Position numbers and translations under genes: made by a program. The notes below the pieces were generated by a model that did no database searches, had not been told where the DNA came from, and was given only the letters and a program-made list of their open reading frames with translations. From contig CAZJLO010000044.1 in the NCBI GenBank assembly GCA_964547105.1, positions 1 through 15,574 on the forward strand: 15,574 nucleotides of DNA, given 5' to 3'. The DNA is from RXOA01 sp964547105 (GTDB lineage: Bacteria; Bipolaricaulota; Bipolaricaulia; UBA7950; UBA9294). This document shows, piece by piece, positions 7,901 through 13,992 of the stretch (position 1 is its first letter; each line of letters starts with the position of its first letter).

Positions 7901-8300
7901 GGAAGACCTCTGGGGATCGCTCTCCCTCGCGCATCTGGAGCTGGCCCGGGGAAGATCGAACGAAGCCCGCCTGCACGTGGCGAGAACTTGGCAAACGGCG
8001 CTTCGGTCGCCACCCGAACAGCAGTTCCTTCAGGAGGTTCTCGCAGTGTGGGCAGATCTCTTGATCCAGTTGAACCAGTTCGAGATTGCGGCGCGTGCGG
8101 TCGAAGACGGAATCCGACAACCCCCGATGACTGCACGTCAACGAGACCATCTGGCGGCGCTACGCGAGAAGCTTCGTTGCGATCTTGGTGACGATGCTTG
8201 GAGAGCGTCGGTTGACGAAGTGGAAGACGCGCAGCACGACCCGATCCCGTATTGGACGTCCCGAGCGGAATCGATTCTTGTCTGCGCCGAGTCGAAATAG
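4932..8300 (+). CDS. SARP/BTAD-type transcriptional regulator with NB-ARC ATPase and TPR domains
   Basis: Large AfsR-like regulator of 1122 residues. The order is: an N-terminal winged-helix DNA-binding domain (about 5-100, with the RRKAVALLAYLA and LLWPEAPSEKA blocks typical of BTAD proteins); a bacterial transcriptional activation domain (about 105-255, with EEHQRRLMELLVSDGQRTEAL and a LGLEPSEET end); an STAND/NB-ARC ATPase (about 280-600) with P-loop GIGGVGKT (308-315), Walker B LLIVLDEADD (386-395), a VTARRPL sensor stretch and GHPLGIEMAA (489-498); and a long helical TPR region (about 620-1100, clearest at 830-950). There is no C-terminal LuxR helix-turn-helix, so DNA contact is N-terminal. 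The family senses a ligand or partner through the TPR/ATPase part and then activates transcription. GTG 4932 follows GGAGG with a 6-nt gap. Likely targets are its neighbours (inference). Confidence 0.92.
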   Translation: MPNELRIQLFGFPRIECDQGSVTFSRRKAVALLAYLATTCQGHSRENLAALLWPEAPSEKAFAYLRNLLWMLRRSKVAPWLETGRHTIALSRDEHIHVDVLELRDRLSRAQNELRMGSLPEADRNRGQDPKRQLAVTVNAIKGRFLEGFHVDDSEPFDQWQLSEGEALRVDQAEALDLIIRSCREEQEVKEAIRYARLLVAIDILNEEHQRRLMELLVSDGQRTEALRVYETCRDALRRELGLEPSEETSALAMSIADRKDHAASPVRLAPSLIGLPSYPTELEGRIEELQRIRQLIEDGARLISLTGIGGVGKTRLAVEATAQAAERFPDGVAFVSLSSVHTASATISVILDALGLGPGIPLSPHGVTERRIRGSLTEQLGCRRLLIVLDEADDLGDGVSVIKTLLETVPSAVLLVTARRPLNIPGEWVIRVAGLLYEPLGSAALPELRRKGPAVQLFLKAARRASETFAVTNAVIDAAERICRFVAGHPLGIEMAARWARVLPAERIAETIERDLELLCSDAELPTSRHRSLLQVYTAAYDALSPRVQAVLVRLSVFRGGFSMEAAATVCDATPSDLAQLVDRGLIRRTSTVRFTIHEALRQFAAERIASEDDEIERSQSLHAAFYLDLVERSERRLVGSDQATALRELVEDWGNVRIAWRQALRTGDLDRIRHSARAIFIINDIRSDFCDGTEMFAEASSILQAGEADSELRGLVLGLEAWFYRWSSRPRMRELFLQSIALLEKGNFNTSYALISVLTEYVDPRQGIEALPKLEENGRRAIQLFRDLEDRWGEAIALESFAVLRTNQGAALAEVEQLILDSLRLRQESGDAWGTSLLLFNLAQCRKAEGRFDEALCLLRDSRNLRLELGVDPLGAADCLVVESQIQTAVGDYAVAISCARRASMELSRLGVEIDEAWAHLVEGEAHWGAGDEESAVESWTLAYRMTRRLHADRYSSFVAHRLAVAAIRRGDLAVAQARAQSSVDHAPEDLWGSLSLAHLELARGRSNEARLHVARTWQTALRSPPEQQFLQEVLAVWADLLIQLNQFEIAARAVEDGIRQPPMTARQRDHLAALREKLRCDLGDDAWRASVDEVEDAQHDPIPYWTSRAESILVCAESK

Positions 8301-8398
8301 TCCCGCGAATTCGTTCCATGGGCGCCACCCAGTCGTTCTCTGCGGCAGGCAAAAGGCAAGGGTGTCGGTGTGCCGCTGGGCGGAAAGGGGGGGAGGAC

Positions 8399-9223
8399 AT
8401 GGATCGAACCGCTCCAGCCTATGAACGGCTGAGTGGTATCTACGACATCGACTGGCGACACGCTGTGGATGCGTATCTTCCCCTGCTCGACCGTCTGCTT
8501 GGCAGGGAGGAGGGAAGGCGTATCCTCGATCTTGGTTGTGGAACGGGGCTCCTTGCGTTGGAGCTCGCAAAGCGAGGACACAAGGTTGTTGGCGTCGATC
8601 TGTCGCCATCGATGATCGACATAGCACGGAAGAAGACGAGCGGTCGAAACCGTACTCATGCCGATTCCGGTTCCAGCGGCAATCCCAATTCCAACACCGA
8701 TCGCAAGGCCAACGCCGATCCTGATGTGACATTCTCGGTCGGCGACATCCGCGACTTCCGAGTGGACGGAAGGTTCGACATCGTGACATGCGCTTTCGAC
8801 ACGATCAACTACGTGACGGAGCTTCCCGAGCTCCGAGCGACATTCCGTTGTGTTCGCGATGCGCTGGGCGATCAGGGGCAGTTCGTGTTTGACTTCGCGA
8901 CGCCAACGATGTATGAGGCACACGACACAGAGGCGCTGCATCAAACCATCGGGCAGGAGCAGGTCACGCAGTGGTTGCGGTATGATCGGGCGTCACGGCT
9001 TGCCGTGACATGGTTCCGTTTCAGTGACGATGTGGTTGAGATGCATCGTCAGCGTGCCTATGAGCTGGTGGACGTGGCGCGGGCATTGCGTGAGTGCGGC
9101 ATGGCGATTGAGAAAACGTACTCCGGCTGGAGGATGCAGGCCTACGTCTCTCCCGCGAAGAGGGTGAGCTGCCTTGCCACTCCCATCCGGCGAGGCCGAT
9201 CTGAACGGGAACCCGGCGAGTGA
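8399..9223 (+). CDS. Class I SAM-dependent methyltransferase with a repeat-encoded insert
   Basis: A 274-residue Rossmann-fold methyltransferase. Motif I is ILDLGCGTG (42-50), the acidic second strand is VVGVDLSPSM (63-72), then GDIRDF (115-120) and DIVTCAFDTINYVT (127-140). The C-terminal half has the strand-rich WLRYDRASRLAVTWFRFSDD region common in small-molecule methyltransferases. The acceptor is unknown. A polar Asp/Asn/Gly/Ser-rich stretch (81-109) sits between the second strand and GDIRDF, where relatives usually have a short turn; it is encoded by a hexanucleotide tract. ATG 8399 is chosen because a G-rich box with GGAGG (8392-8396) precedes it. An in-frame codon at 8252 would overlap the regulator gene and add non-homologous sequence. 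It lies 98 nt after the regulator on the same strand, with no clear promoter between them. Confidence 0.88.
   Translation: MDRTAPAYERLSGIYDIDWRHAVDAYLPLLDRLLGREEGRRILDLGCGTGLLALELAKRGHKVVGVDLSPSMIDIARKKTSGRNRTHADSGSSGNPNSNTDRKANADPDVTFSVGDIRDFRVDGRFDIVTCAFDTINYVTELPELRATFRCVRDALGDQGQFVFDFATPTMYEAHDTEALHQTIGQEQVTQWLRYDRASRLAVTWFRFSDDVVEMHRQRAYELVDVARALRECGMAIEKTYSGWRMQAYVSPAKRVSCLATPIRRGRSEREPGE
8660..8725 (+). repeat. Degenerate in-frame hexanucleotide tract (11 units)
   Basis: Eleven consecutive 6-nt units of the pattern NCC-RAY or close variants (for example GCCGAT, TCCGGT, CCCAAT, TCCAAC, GCCGAT) run in register with the reading frame and encode residues 88-109. Each unit gives a small residue followed by mostly Asp, Asn or Gly. 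On the complement the units read about RTYGGN. The period is 6, so length changes of whole units keep the frame. The tract lies wholly inside the methyltransferase gene. Confidence 0.75.
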
Positions 9224-9253
9224 TGCAACGCAGATCCGTCGTGGTGGTTTCGG

Positions 9254-9291
9254 AACCGGTTTTCGAGCGGCAGGCCGCTGCGCGCTATCAT
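9254..9291 (+). promoter_or_regulatory. Palindromes and candidate -10 upstream of the lyase gene
   Basis: In the 110-nt gap before the lyase gene, the palindrome AACCGGTT (9254-9261) is followed by AGCGGCAGGCCGCT (9266-9279), a self-complementary stem. A possible -10, TATCAT (9286-9291), comes next. No convincing -35 accompanies it. The stem could equally be the end of the methyltransferase transcript, although no T-run follows. Confidence 0.25.
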
Positions 9292-9333
9292 GAACTGCCG
9301 CAACGATAGATCACGCGATGTAGGAGGGGAGTT

Positions 9334-10752
9334 GTGCCGCGAATCGAGCGAGATTCTCTAGGTCAGCTGGAGCTTGCGGCTGACGTGTACTACGGCATCC
9401 AAACGCAGAGGGCAATCGGCAATTTTCCGGTGAGTGGACTTCGCGCCGATCCCCTTTTGGTCCGTGCCTACGTTCACGTGAAGCGGGCAGCGGCGGTGAC
9501 GAACCGTGATTTGGCGGCGCTGGACAAGAACCGGGCCGCCGCAATCATCCAGGCGGCCGACGACGTATTGGGAGGCGCAATGGCCGAGCAGTTCGTCGTC
9601 GATGTTTACCAGGCCGGCGCGGGCACATCGTTCAACATGAACGTGAACGAAGTGTTGGCGAATCGAGCGCTCGAAATCCTCGGGCATCCCCGGGGAGATT
9701 ACGACACGCTTTCCCCCAATGATCACGTCAACCTTGGTCAGTCGACCAACGACACCTTCCCCACCGCGGCCCACCTCGCTGCGATGGAGGGATCCGTCCG
9801 GTTGCTGGCCGTGGTGGACGCGCTTGCGGCAGCCATCGAACAGCGCGCGATCTCGTTTGCCGACATCCCAAAGGCAGGGCGGACCCACTTGATGGATGCC
9901 GTCCCGATCACCTTGGGCTCGGAGGTTGGCGCGTGGGCGACTTCACTACGTCGAGCCGCGAAGCGACTGGCCCAGCGGCGGGATGATCTTCGCGAGCTTC
10001 CGATTGGCGGAACCGCAGTGGGAAGTGGCACCAATGCGCGCGAAGGATACCGAGCAGGGATGATCGATCAGCTTTCCATTGCGTACGGGGAGTCGCTCCG
10101 TGCTGCCTGCGACAGCTACGAGGCACTGCAGAGTCGGGCTCAGCTGACGGCGCTGTCCGGGGCGCTGAAGGAGCTGGCGTTGGAATTGACCCGGATTGCC
10201 AACGATCTTCGATTGCTGGCCTCCGGACCGATGACGGGGCTTGCTGAGCTTCGGCTTCCCGCAGTGCAGCCGGGCTCCTCGATCATGCCGGGGAAGGTCA
10301 ATCCGGTGATGGCGGAATGCCTGAACATGGTGGCATATCAGGTGATCGGGAATGACACGACCGTGGCAATGGCGGCGCAGGCGGGACAGCTCGAACTCAA
10401 CGTCATGACGCCGGTGATCATCCACAATCTTCTTTCTTCGATCGATCTACTGACTCGTTATCTCCCCGTGTTTCAAGATCGCTGCATTGCTGGGATGACC
10501 GCCGACGAGCAATCCTGCCGTGAGCGACTCGTGAGCAATCCGGCCATGGCAACGCTTCTTGCGCCGCGGATTGGCTACTTGCGGGCGGCGGAGGTTGCCA
10601 AGGAAGCGCTGACGCGCAAGAAGTCGGTGCTTGATATCGTGCTTGAGAAGAGGCTGTTGGAAGAAGCTGAAGCCCGCGAACTCCTTGATCCGATGCGGAT
10701 TGCGCGGGGGATGTATCCGCAAGGCGATTTGTGTGGCTTTCCTGTCGACTGA
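9334..10752 (+). CDS. Fumarase/aspartase superfamily lyase (aspartate ammonia-lyase or class II fumarate hydratase)
   Basis: Homotetrameric-type lyase of 472 residues that adds or removes water or ammonia across fumarate. Conserved blocks are VDVYQAGAGTSFNMNVNEV (89-107), GQSTND (135-140), RTHLMDAVP (183-191), GGTAVG (225-230) and the signature loop GSSIMPGKVNP (314-324) with S316 as the expected general base. VYQAGAGTS and GNDTTVAMAAQAGQLELNVM (339-358) resemble aspartases, while PGKVNP and RTHL also occur in fumarases; the substrate cannot be settled by eye. TLGSE replaces the usual TLGQE, and GSGTN replaces the usual GTGLN. GTG 9334 follows AGGAGGGG (GGAGG 9323-9327, 6-nt gap). A hairpin follows 6 nt after the stop. 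It acts in the cytosol in the TCA cycle or aspartate catabolism. Confidence 0.9.
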   Translation: MPRIERDSLGQLELAADVYYGIQTQRAIGNFPVSGLRADPLLVRAYVHVKRAAAVTNRDLAALDKNRAAAIIQAADDVLGGAMAEQFVVDVYQAGAGTSFNMNVNEVLANRALEILGHPRGDYDTLSPNDHVNLGQSTNDTFPTAAHLAAMEGSVRLLAVVDALAAAIEQRAISFADIPKAGRTHLMDAVPITLGSEVGAWATSLRRAAKRLAQRRDDLRELPIGGTAVGSGTNAREGYRAGMIDQLSIAYGESLRAACDSYEALQSRAQLTALSGALKELALELTRIANDLRLLASGPMTGLAELRLPAVQPGSSIMPGKVNPVMAECLNMVAYQVIGNDTTVAMAAQAGQLELNVMTPVIIHNLLSSIDLLTRYLPVFQDRCIAGMTADEQSCRERLVSNPAMATLLAPRIGYLRAAEVAKEALTRKKSVLDIVLEKRLLEEAEARELLDPMRIARGMYPQGDLCGFPVD

Positions 10753-10757
10753 CACAT

Positions 10758-10781
10758 CGCTACACTCGAATCGAGGTAGCG
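10758..10781 (+). terminator. Hairpin immediately after the lyase gene (possible terminator)
   Basis: CGCTAC at 10758-10763 pairs exactly with GTAGCG at 10776-10781. Inside it CTCGA (10765-10769) faces TCGAG (10771-10775), giving an almost perfect 24-nt dyad 6 nt downstream of the stop codon. No T-run follows, so intrinsic termination would be inefficient. mRNA 3'-end protection or a protein-binding dyad are alternatives. Confidence 0.4.
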
Positions 10782-10890
10782 GGACATCGACGGCTCTGGG
10801 CCGTTGCCGGGGGGTTGATGTGAGTCCGGGTTGTGTTCCAATGGCAAGACGATGGGATGAAGATCGCGAGCAAGGAGAACGTGGGCGGCA

Positions 10891-11235
10891 ATGAGTGTGA
10901 TTGAGATCATCAAGGTGATCATTGGATTGGCCACCATCGCCACCGGCGCTCTGGCCATTGCCCGGCCTCAGTCGATCAGTCGATTCACGGGATTGGTGGC
11001 GCCTGGGCCGCGAGGAGTTGGAGAGATTCGTGCCTGGATGGGGGCGTTGCTCGTCGGGCTCGGGGCGGCGGTTGTGATTCTTCGCGATCCGGCGGCGTAC
11101 CGTACGTTGGGGATAGCCTACCTGACTGTCGCTGTAACCCGGTCGGCAACCATGGCTGCCGATCGTACAATGACGTTTTCTACGTTGCTTGTGACCTTGG
11201 CGGAGGCGGTTTTCGGAGTCCTCCTCGTCCTGTAG
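10891..11235 (+). CDS. Small four-helix membrane protein, DUF4345-like
   Basis: A 114-residue integral membrane protein with four hydrophobic segments, at about 5-24, 48-63, 68-84 and 94-113. The central EIRAWMGALLVGLGAAVV, followed by RTLGIAYLTVAVTRSATMAADR, resembles the DUF4345 family, whose function is unknown. The only usable in-frame start is ATG 10891; an upstream in-frame TGA lies at 10858. AGGAG at 10873-10877 is unusually far (13 nt) from it, so initiation may be weak. It lies 138 nt after the lyase gene and beyond the hairpin there, so co-transcription is uncertain. Confidence 0.72.
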   Translation: MSVIEIIKVIIGLATIATGALAIARPQSISRFTGLVAPGPRGVGEIRAWMGALLVGLGAAVVILRDPAAYRTLGIAYLTVAVTRSATMAADRTMTFSTLLVTLAEAVFGVLLVL

Positions 11236-11728
11236 GAGACGGCTTCCAAGCTTTGTCCGTTTGAGGTGGCCGGACTGCTGTCCGTGGGAAGTACCCCCCC
11301 AATGCAGCGTCATCGGAAAGCCAATGAACCCCGTCTCGAAGGAGACACTTCTTCTGTTTCTGTTCCATTGTCAATTCTTGATCACACGGAAGGAAGGCGC
11401 ATTTGGAGCGCGGGCTTGTTGGCCTATGATGGAGATGGTGGCCAGCGGCTCTCATCGGATACGGCGGCGAGTTGCTTGCGCAAACCCGCGGATCGGGAAT
11501 CCCCCTCTCTCGATCCGCGCTGTCCTGGGTGGCCGTGTGGAGGCAGTTGGAGCCTGCGGGAGACGTCTACCGGCAGCGCGATCGAAGAAGGGTGGTTTGA
11601 ATCGAATGCCGCATGCAGATCCGAACGGACCTACTACTCCAAGGCTTCAGTGAGGGAGCCAGGTCGATGATCCATGAATGAATGTGGCGCCGATCACTAA
11701 AGAAGCGATCCATGAGGAAGTCGAAACA
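11236..11728. other. Non-coding stretch after the DUF4345-like gene
   Basis: No supported gene lies here. Two overlapping open frames at 11261-11670 lack a ribosome site and read as low-conservation arginine/serine-rich sequence, as expected by chance in GC-rich DNA. A short hairpin, CGGAC (11271-11275) with GTCCG (11280-11284), lies about 35 nt after the preceding stop and may mark the transcript end, without a T-run. Nothing else is recognisable up to the regulatory cluster that begins at 11729. Confidence 0.4.
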
Positions 11729-11750
11729 CGGGAATGAATATCGATTCCCG
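11729..11750. promoter_or_regulatory. Inverted repeat CGGGAAT-N8-ATTCCCG (candidate operator)
   Basis: Perfect 7-bp arms at 11729-11735 and 11744-11750 are separated by an AT-rich 8-nt spacer. The repeat ends 5 nt before a consensus -35 box. That spacing and symmetry suit a dimeric regulator bound just upstream of RNA polymerase. The cognate protein is unknown. Confidence 0.4.
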
Positions 11751-11755
11751 CGAAG

Positions 11756-11784
11756 TTGACAGCCAATCGCCTTTGTGCTATTGA
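11756..11784 (+). promoter_or_regulatory. Candidate sigma-70-type promoter
   Basis: A perfect TTGACA (11756-11761) is followed after 17 nt by TATTGA (11779-11784), a weak -10 with 3 of 6 matches. Transcription would begin around 11791-11792. It lies between two palindromes, which strengthens the case for a regulated promoter. The next supported gene, mscS, begins about 300 nt downstream, so the leader would be long. Confidence 0.35.
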
Positions 11785-11794
11785 TGATATTGGG

Positions 11795-11810
11795 TGTGAC
11801 GTGGATCACA
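11795..11810. promoter_or_regulatory. CRP/FNR-family-type binding site TGTGA-N6-TCACA
   Basis: TGTGACGTGGATCACA contains both half-sites of the CRP consensus exactly, with the correct 6-nt spacing. Placed at the predicted transcription start, it would repress the TTGACA promoter; it could also activate a promoter further downstream. No CRP-family regulator gene is in the window, so the protein is inferred. Confidence 0.5.
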
Positions 11811-12091
11811 TTCGACGTGCGCTCTCTGGCGGGCCGGGTGGAAGATGAGGACGGGTGTCTCTGACGTCCAGCAAACGTGTCGGCGACATCAAAGACCTCC
11901 GGCCCGCTTCCGCCATTTTGCACACAGGATCCAGAAACGCTCCTCCATGACCGCTCTCGGATCAACAAACGTCCGCCAGTCGATGCCTTCCCTGTTCTTC
12001 GATCGTCCGCTTGCCAGAATACACTAAGGTTGACGTTGGAGAGACCGGTCGGGCGTGGATGAACGGACCGAAAGACGGGAGGTGGATCGCG
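11811..12091 (+). other. Long leader region ahead of the MscS gene
   Basis: There are 281 nt between the CRP-type site and the chosen mscS start. Small open frames beginning at 11845 and 11877 could encode about 60 residues, but have no strong ribosome site or recognisable sequence. A weak -10-like TACACT lies at 12020-12025 without a matching -35. Nothing else stands out. Confidence 0.3.
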
Positions 12092-12907
12092 ATGACGGTT
12101 TGGGACCGGATCGTAAACTGGATGATCAGCTACGGTGGACAGATTGCCGGAGCTCTAGCGATTCTGGCGATCGGATGGGTCGGAGGACGAATCGCCCGGA
12201 GAATCGTCCGTCGTCTGTTGACCCGAGCGGAGGTTGCTCCGGCAGTGACGGCGTTCTGTGGACAGCTGTCGTTCATTGCGATTGTCGTCGTGGCGGTCGT
12301 CGCCTCGCTGGCGCGCTTCGGCGTGGAGACGACATCGTTTGTTGCCATCCTTGGGGCAGCCGGATTTGCCATCGGATTCGCGCTGCAGGGCGCGCTGTCA
12401 AATTTCGCGGCCGGTGTTCTCTTGCTGATCCAGCGTCCGTTCCGGATCGGCGATTTCGTTGAAGCGGCGGGAGTGACGGGAACCGTGCGCGACATTCAGC
12501 TTTTCACTACCATTCTCGCCACTCCGGACAACGTGAAGGTCATCGTTCCAAACGGCAGGATTTACGGAGAGACGATCTACAACTACGCCGGGTACCGGAC
12601 GAGACGGCTCGATCTGGGTGTGGGGATCGGCTACGGCACATCCATCGAGAAGGCCTCGGCCGTCGCGACGGCCCTGATGAAGGACGATGCCCGTGTGCTT
12701 GAAGAGCCTCTTCCGCAGGTTCTTGTCGGCGAGCTTGCTGATTCGAGTGTGAATCTGACACTGCGGATGTGGGTTGCAGGAAGCGACTACTGGGACGTCC
12801 GGTTTGATCTGACGCGGTCCGTCAAACAGGCGTTCGATCGCGAGGGGATCGAGATTCCGTTCCCTCAGACGGTTGTTCATCTGGAGCGCGTTTCCGGCAG
12901 CGACTGA
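12092..12907 (+). CDS. mscS: Small-conductance mechanosensitive channel, MscS family
   Basis: Homoheptameric inner-membrane channel that opens under membrane tension to release solutes on hypo-osmotic shock. The protein has 271 residues, near the length of E. coli MscS. TM1 is about 15-33, TM2 about 57-75, and the pore-lining TM3 (88-112) has the Gly/Ala-rich GAAGFAIGFALQGALSNFAAG pattern. It is followed by the beta domain (RPFRIGDFV ... GTVRDIQLFTT) and the PNGRI motif (153-157). The C-terminal alpha/beta domain ends FPQTVVHLERV, matching the FPYPQ-type end of the family. ATG 12092 is preceded by GGGAGG (12077-12082). In-frame ATG 12059 and TTG 12011 would add a polar extension with poorer ribosome sites. 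It converges on the phosphotransferase gene, with short hairpins between them. Confidence 0.93.
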   Translation: MTVWDRIVNWMISYGGQIAGALAILAIGWVGGRIARRIVRRLLTRAEVAPAVTAFCGQLSFIAIVVVAVVASLARFGVETTSFVAILGAAGFAIGFALQGALSNFAAGVLLLIQRPFRIGDFVEAAGVTGTVRDIQLFTTILATPDNVKVIVPNGRIYGETIYNYAGYRTRRLDLGVGIGYGTSIEKASAVATALMKDDARVLEEPLPQVLVGELADSSVNLTLRMWVAGSDYWDVRFDLTRSVKQAFDREGIEIPFPQTVVHLERVSGSD

Positions 12908-12914
12908 GATGCTC

Positions 12915-12956
12915 CGGGACACGTTCCCGACGGTGTCAGGAGAGCTGTTCGCTCCT
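12915..12956. terminator. Short hairpins between convergent genes (weak terminator candidates)
   Basis: CGGGA (12915-12919) pairs with TCCCG (12925-12929), starting 8 nt after the mscS stop. AGGAG (12938-12942) pairs with CTCCT (12952-12956). Both stems are only 5 bp and neither is followed by a T-run on either strand. Together they fill most of the 65-nt gap between two converging genes, where a transcript end is expected. Confidence 0.25.
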
Positions 12957-12972
12957 TGTGGAATGGAAGGTG

Positions 12973-13992
12973 TCAGGAACCCTTAAGAAAGCGATCGATG
13001 CGTTCATCCATTCGCTGCAGATACGCCGGGGCAAACGCCTGATCCTCAGGATCCTCCGAGACCGCCACATAGTTTGCCAGCAGGATGCCGCGCCCGATAA
13101 TCAGCGCCTCCAGTTCTTCGGACGGCACGTCCGGCCATGAAGCCACCGTCTCGTAGCCCGTCCGAAACGCCTTGAGGAGTCCGGGGTAGGTCTCAAGGTA
13201 CCGATAGTAGTAGAGGGTTGTTGCGATGTCCTGGATTGGAAACCCCCAAAGCATGTCCTCGAAATCAAGAGCGTAGAGCTTGTTGCGAGTGACGTGGACA
13301 TTCCAAACATGAAGATCGTTGTGAATCACCCTCGGGAGTTCCGGTGTTGCGAACAGCCGATCGATGATGTCTTGCACTCTTTGTCTTGCTTGCCCGAATC
13401 GTTTCTGTCGCTCGGGCGGGAAGAGAAAAGAGAAACGCCTGTCCTCCAGAGCGATTGGCTCAATATTCGGGAATCGGGGGTCGGCGTAGGGGAAGACGTT
13501 TTCGTAGGTGCGGATGCGAAACGTCCCGTCAGGTCGGAAGCTTTCGGCGTGCTGATGGAGGCGAGCCATCAAAGCGCCGTGCCGCAAAACATTGGCGGTC
13601 GTTCTGCAATCATCGAGCATCCGGCCGGGCACCCACTGAAACAGAGCGGCGTGACGCTCGCCGGGAACCGATGGATGCGAAACGGTCACCGAGAAGCGGC
13701 CGCTCTGCGTGGCCACGGGCTTGGGGATCCCGATATCCGTTTGATCGGCGAGTGCGCAAAGCCATTGCATCTCGGAGTCGGTCTCCTCCGGACCGTGACA
13801 GCTCTTCGGGGACACGATGCGAAGGACATACCGCCGTTGATCCGTGGTTGTCACACGGTAAATTGCGTTGGATGCTTCCGTGATCTGGTTGAGCGTTGCG
13901 TCTGTGATTCCGTACTCCTCCAGGATCTGGCGGGCCATGGGACGCATCCGGCGCCCGCGCCCGAGAGGCGACAGCTGTTCAAACGGTTTCAT
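12973..13992 (-). CDS. APH/choline-kinase-family phosphotransferase
   Basis: A 339-residue protein of the aminoglycoside phosphotransferase/homoserine kinase II (Pfam APH) fold, which transfers phosphate from ATP to a small hydroxyl substrate. The catalytic loop HNDLHVWN (224-231) supplies the Asp base (D226) and metal-binding N231. LDFED (242-246) is the second metal motif, in place of the DFG of protein kinases. The N-terminal lobe has SNAIYRV and YVLRIVSP, with Arg where many kinases have the ATP-contacting Lys, a common variant in this family. The substrate cannot be told: homoserine, aminoglycoside, choline or a sugar are all possible, and there are no threonine-pathway neighbours. ATG 13992 follows AGGAGG (complement of 13997-14002) with a 4-nt gap. 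Confidence 0.88.
   Translation of the reverse strand: MKPFEQLSPLGRGRRMRPMARQILEEYGITDATLNQITEASNAIYRVTTTDQRRYVLRIVSPKSCHGPEETDSEMQWLCALADQTDIGIPKPVATQSGRFSVTVSHPSVPGERHAALFQWVPGRMLDDCRTTANVLRHGALMARLHQHAESFRPDGTFRIRTYENVFPYADPRFPNIEPIALEDRRFSFLFPPERQKRFGQARQRVQDIIDRLFATPELPRVIHNDLHVWNVHVTRNKLYALDFEDMLWGFPIQDIATTLYYYRYLETYPGLLKAFRTGYETVASWPDVPSEELEALIIGRGILLANYVAVSEDPEDQAFAPAYLQRMDERIDRFLKGS

Noticed and set aside
8252..8398. Upstream extension of the methyltransferase
   Set aside because: It would overlap the regulator's 3' end and add Cys/Gly/Lys-rich sequence unlike methyltransferases; a G-rich ribosome site precedes ATG 8399.
7456..8400. Antisense frame of 314 codons opposite the TPR part of the regulator
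   Set aside because: Pro/Arg/Ser-rich translation typical of a shadow frame; the sense gene has clear domains.
11261..11670. Two overlapping plus-strand frames of about 130 codons
   Set aside because: No ribosome site, non-ATG starts, low-complexity translation and no motif.
11567..11968. Minus-strand frame of 133 codons
   Set aside because: It crosses the regulatory cluster, and its Arg/Ser-rich translation shows no domain.
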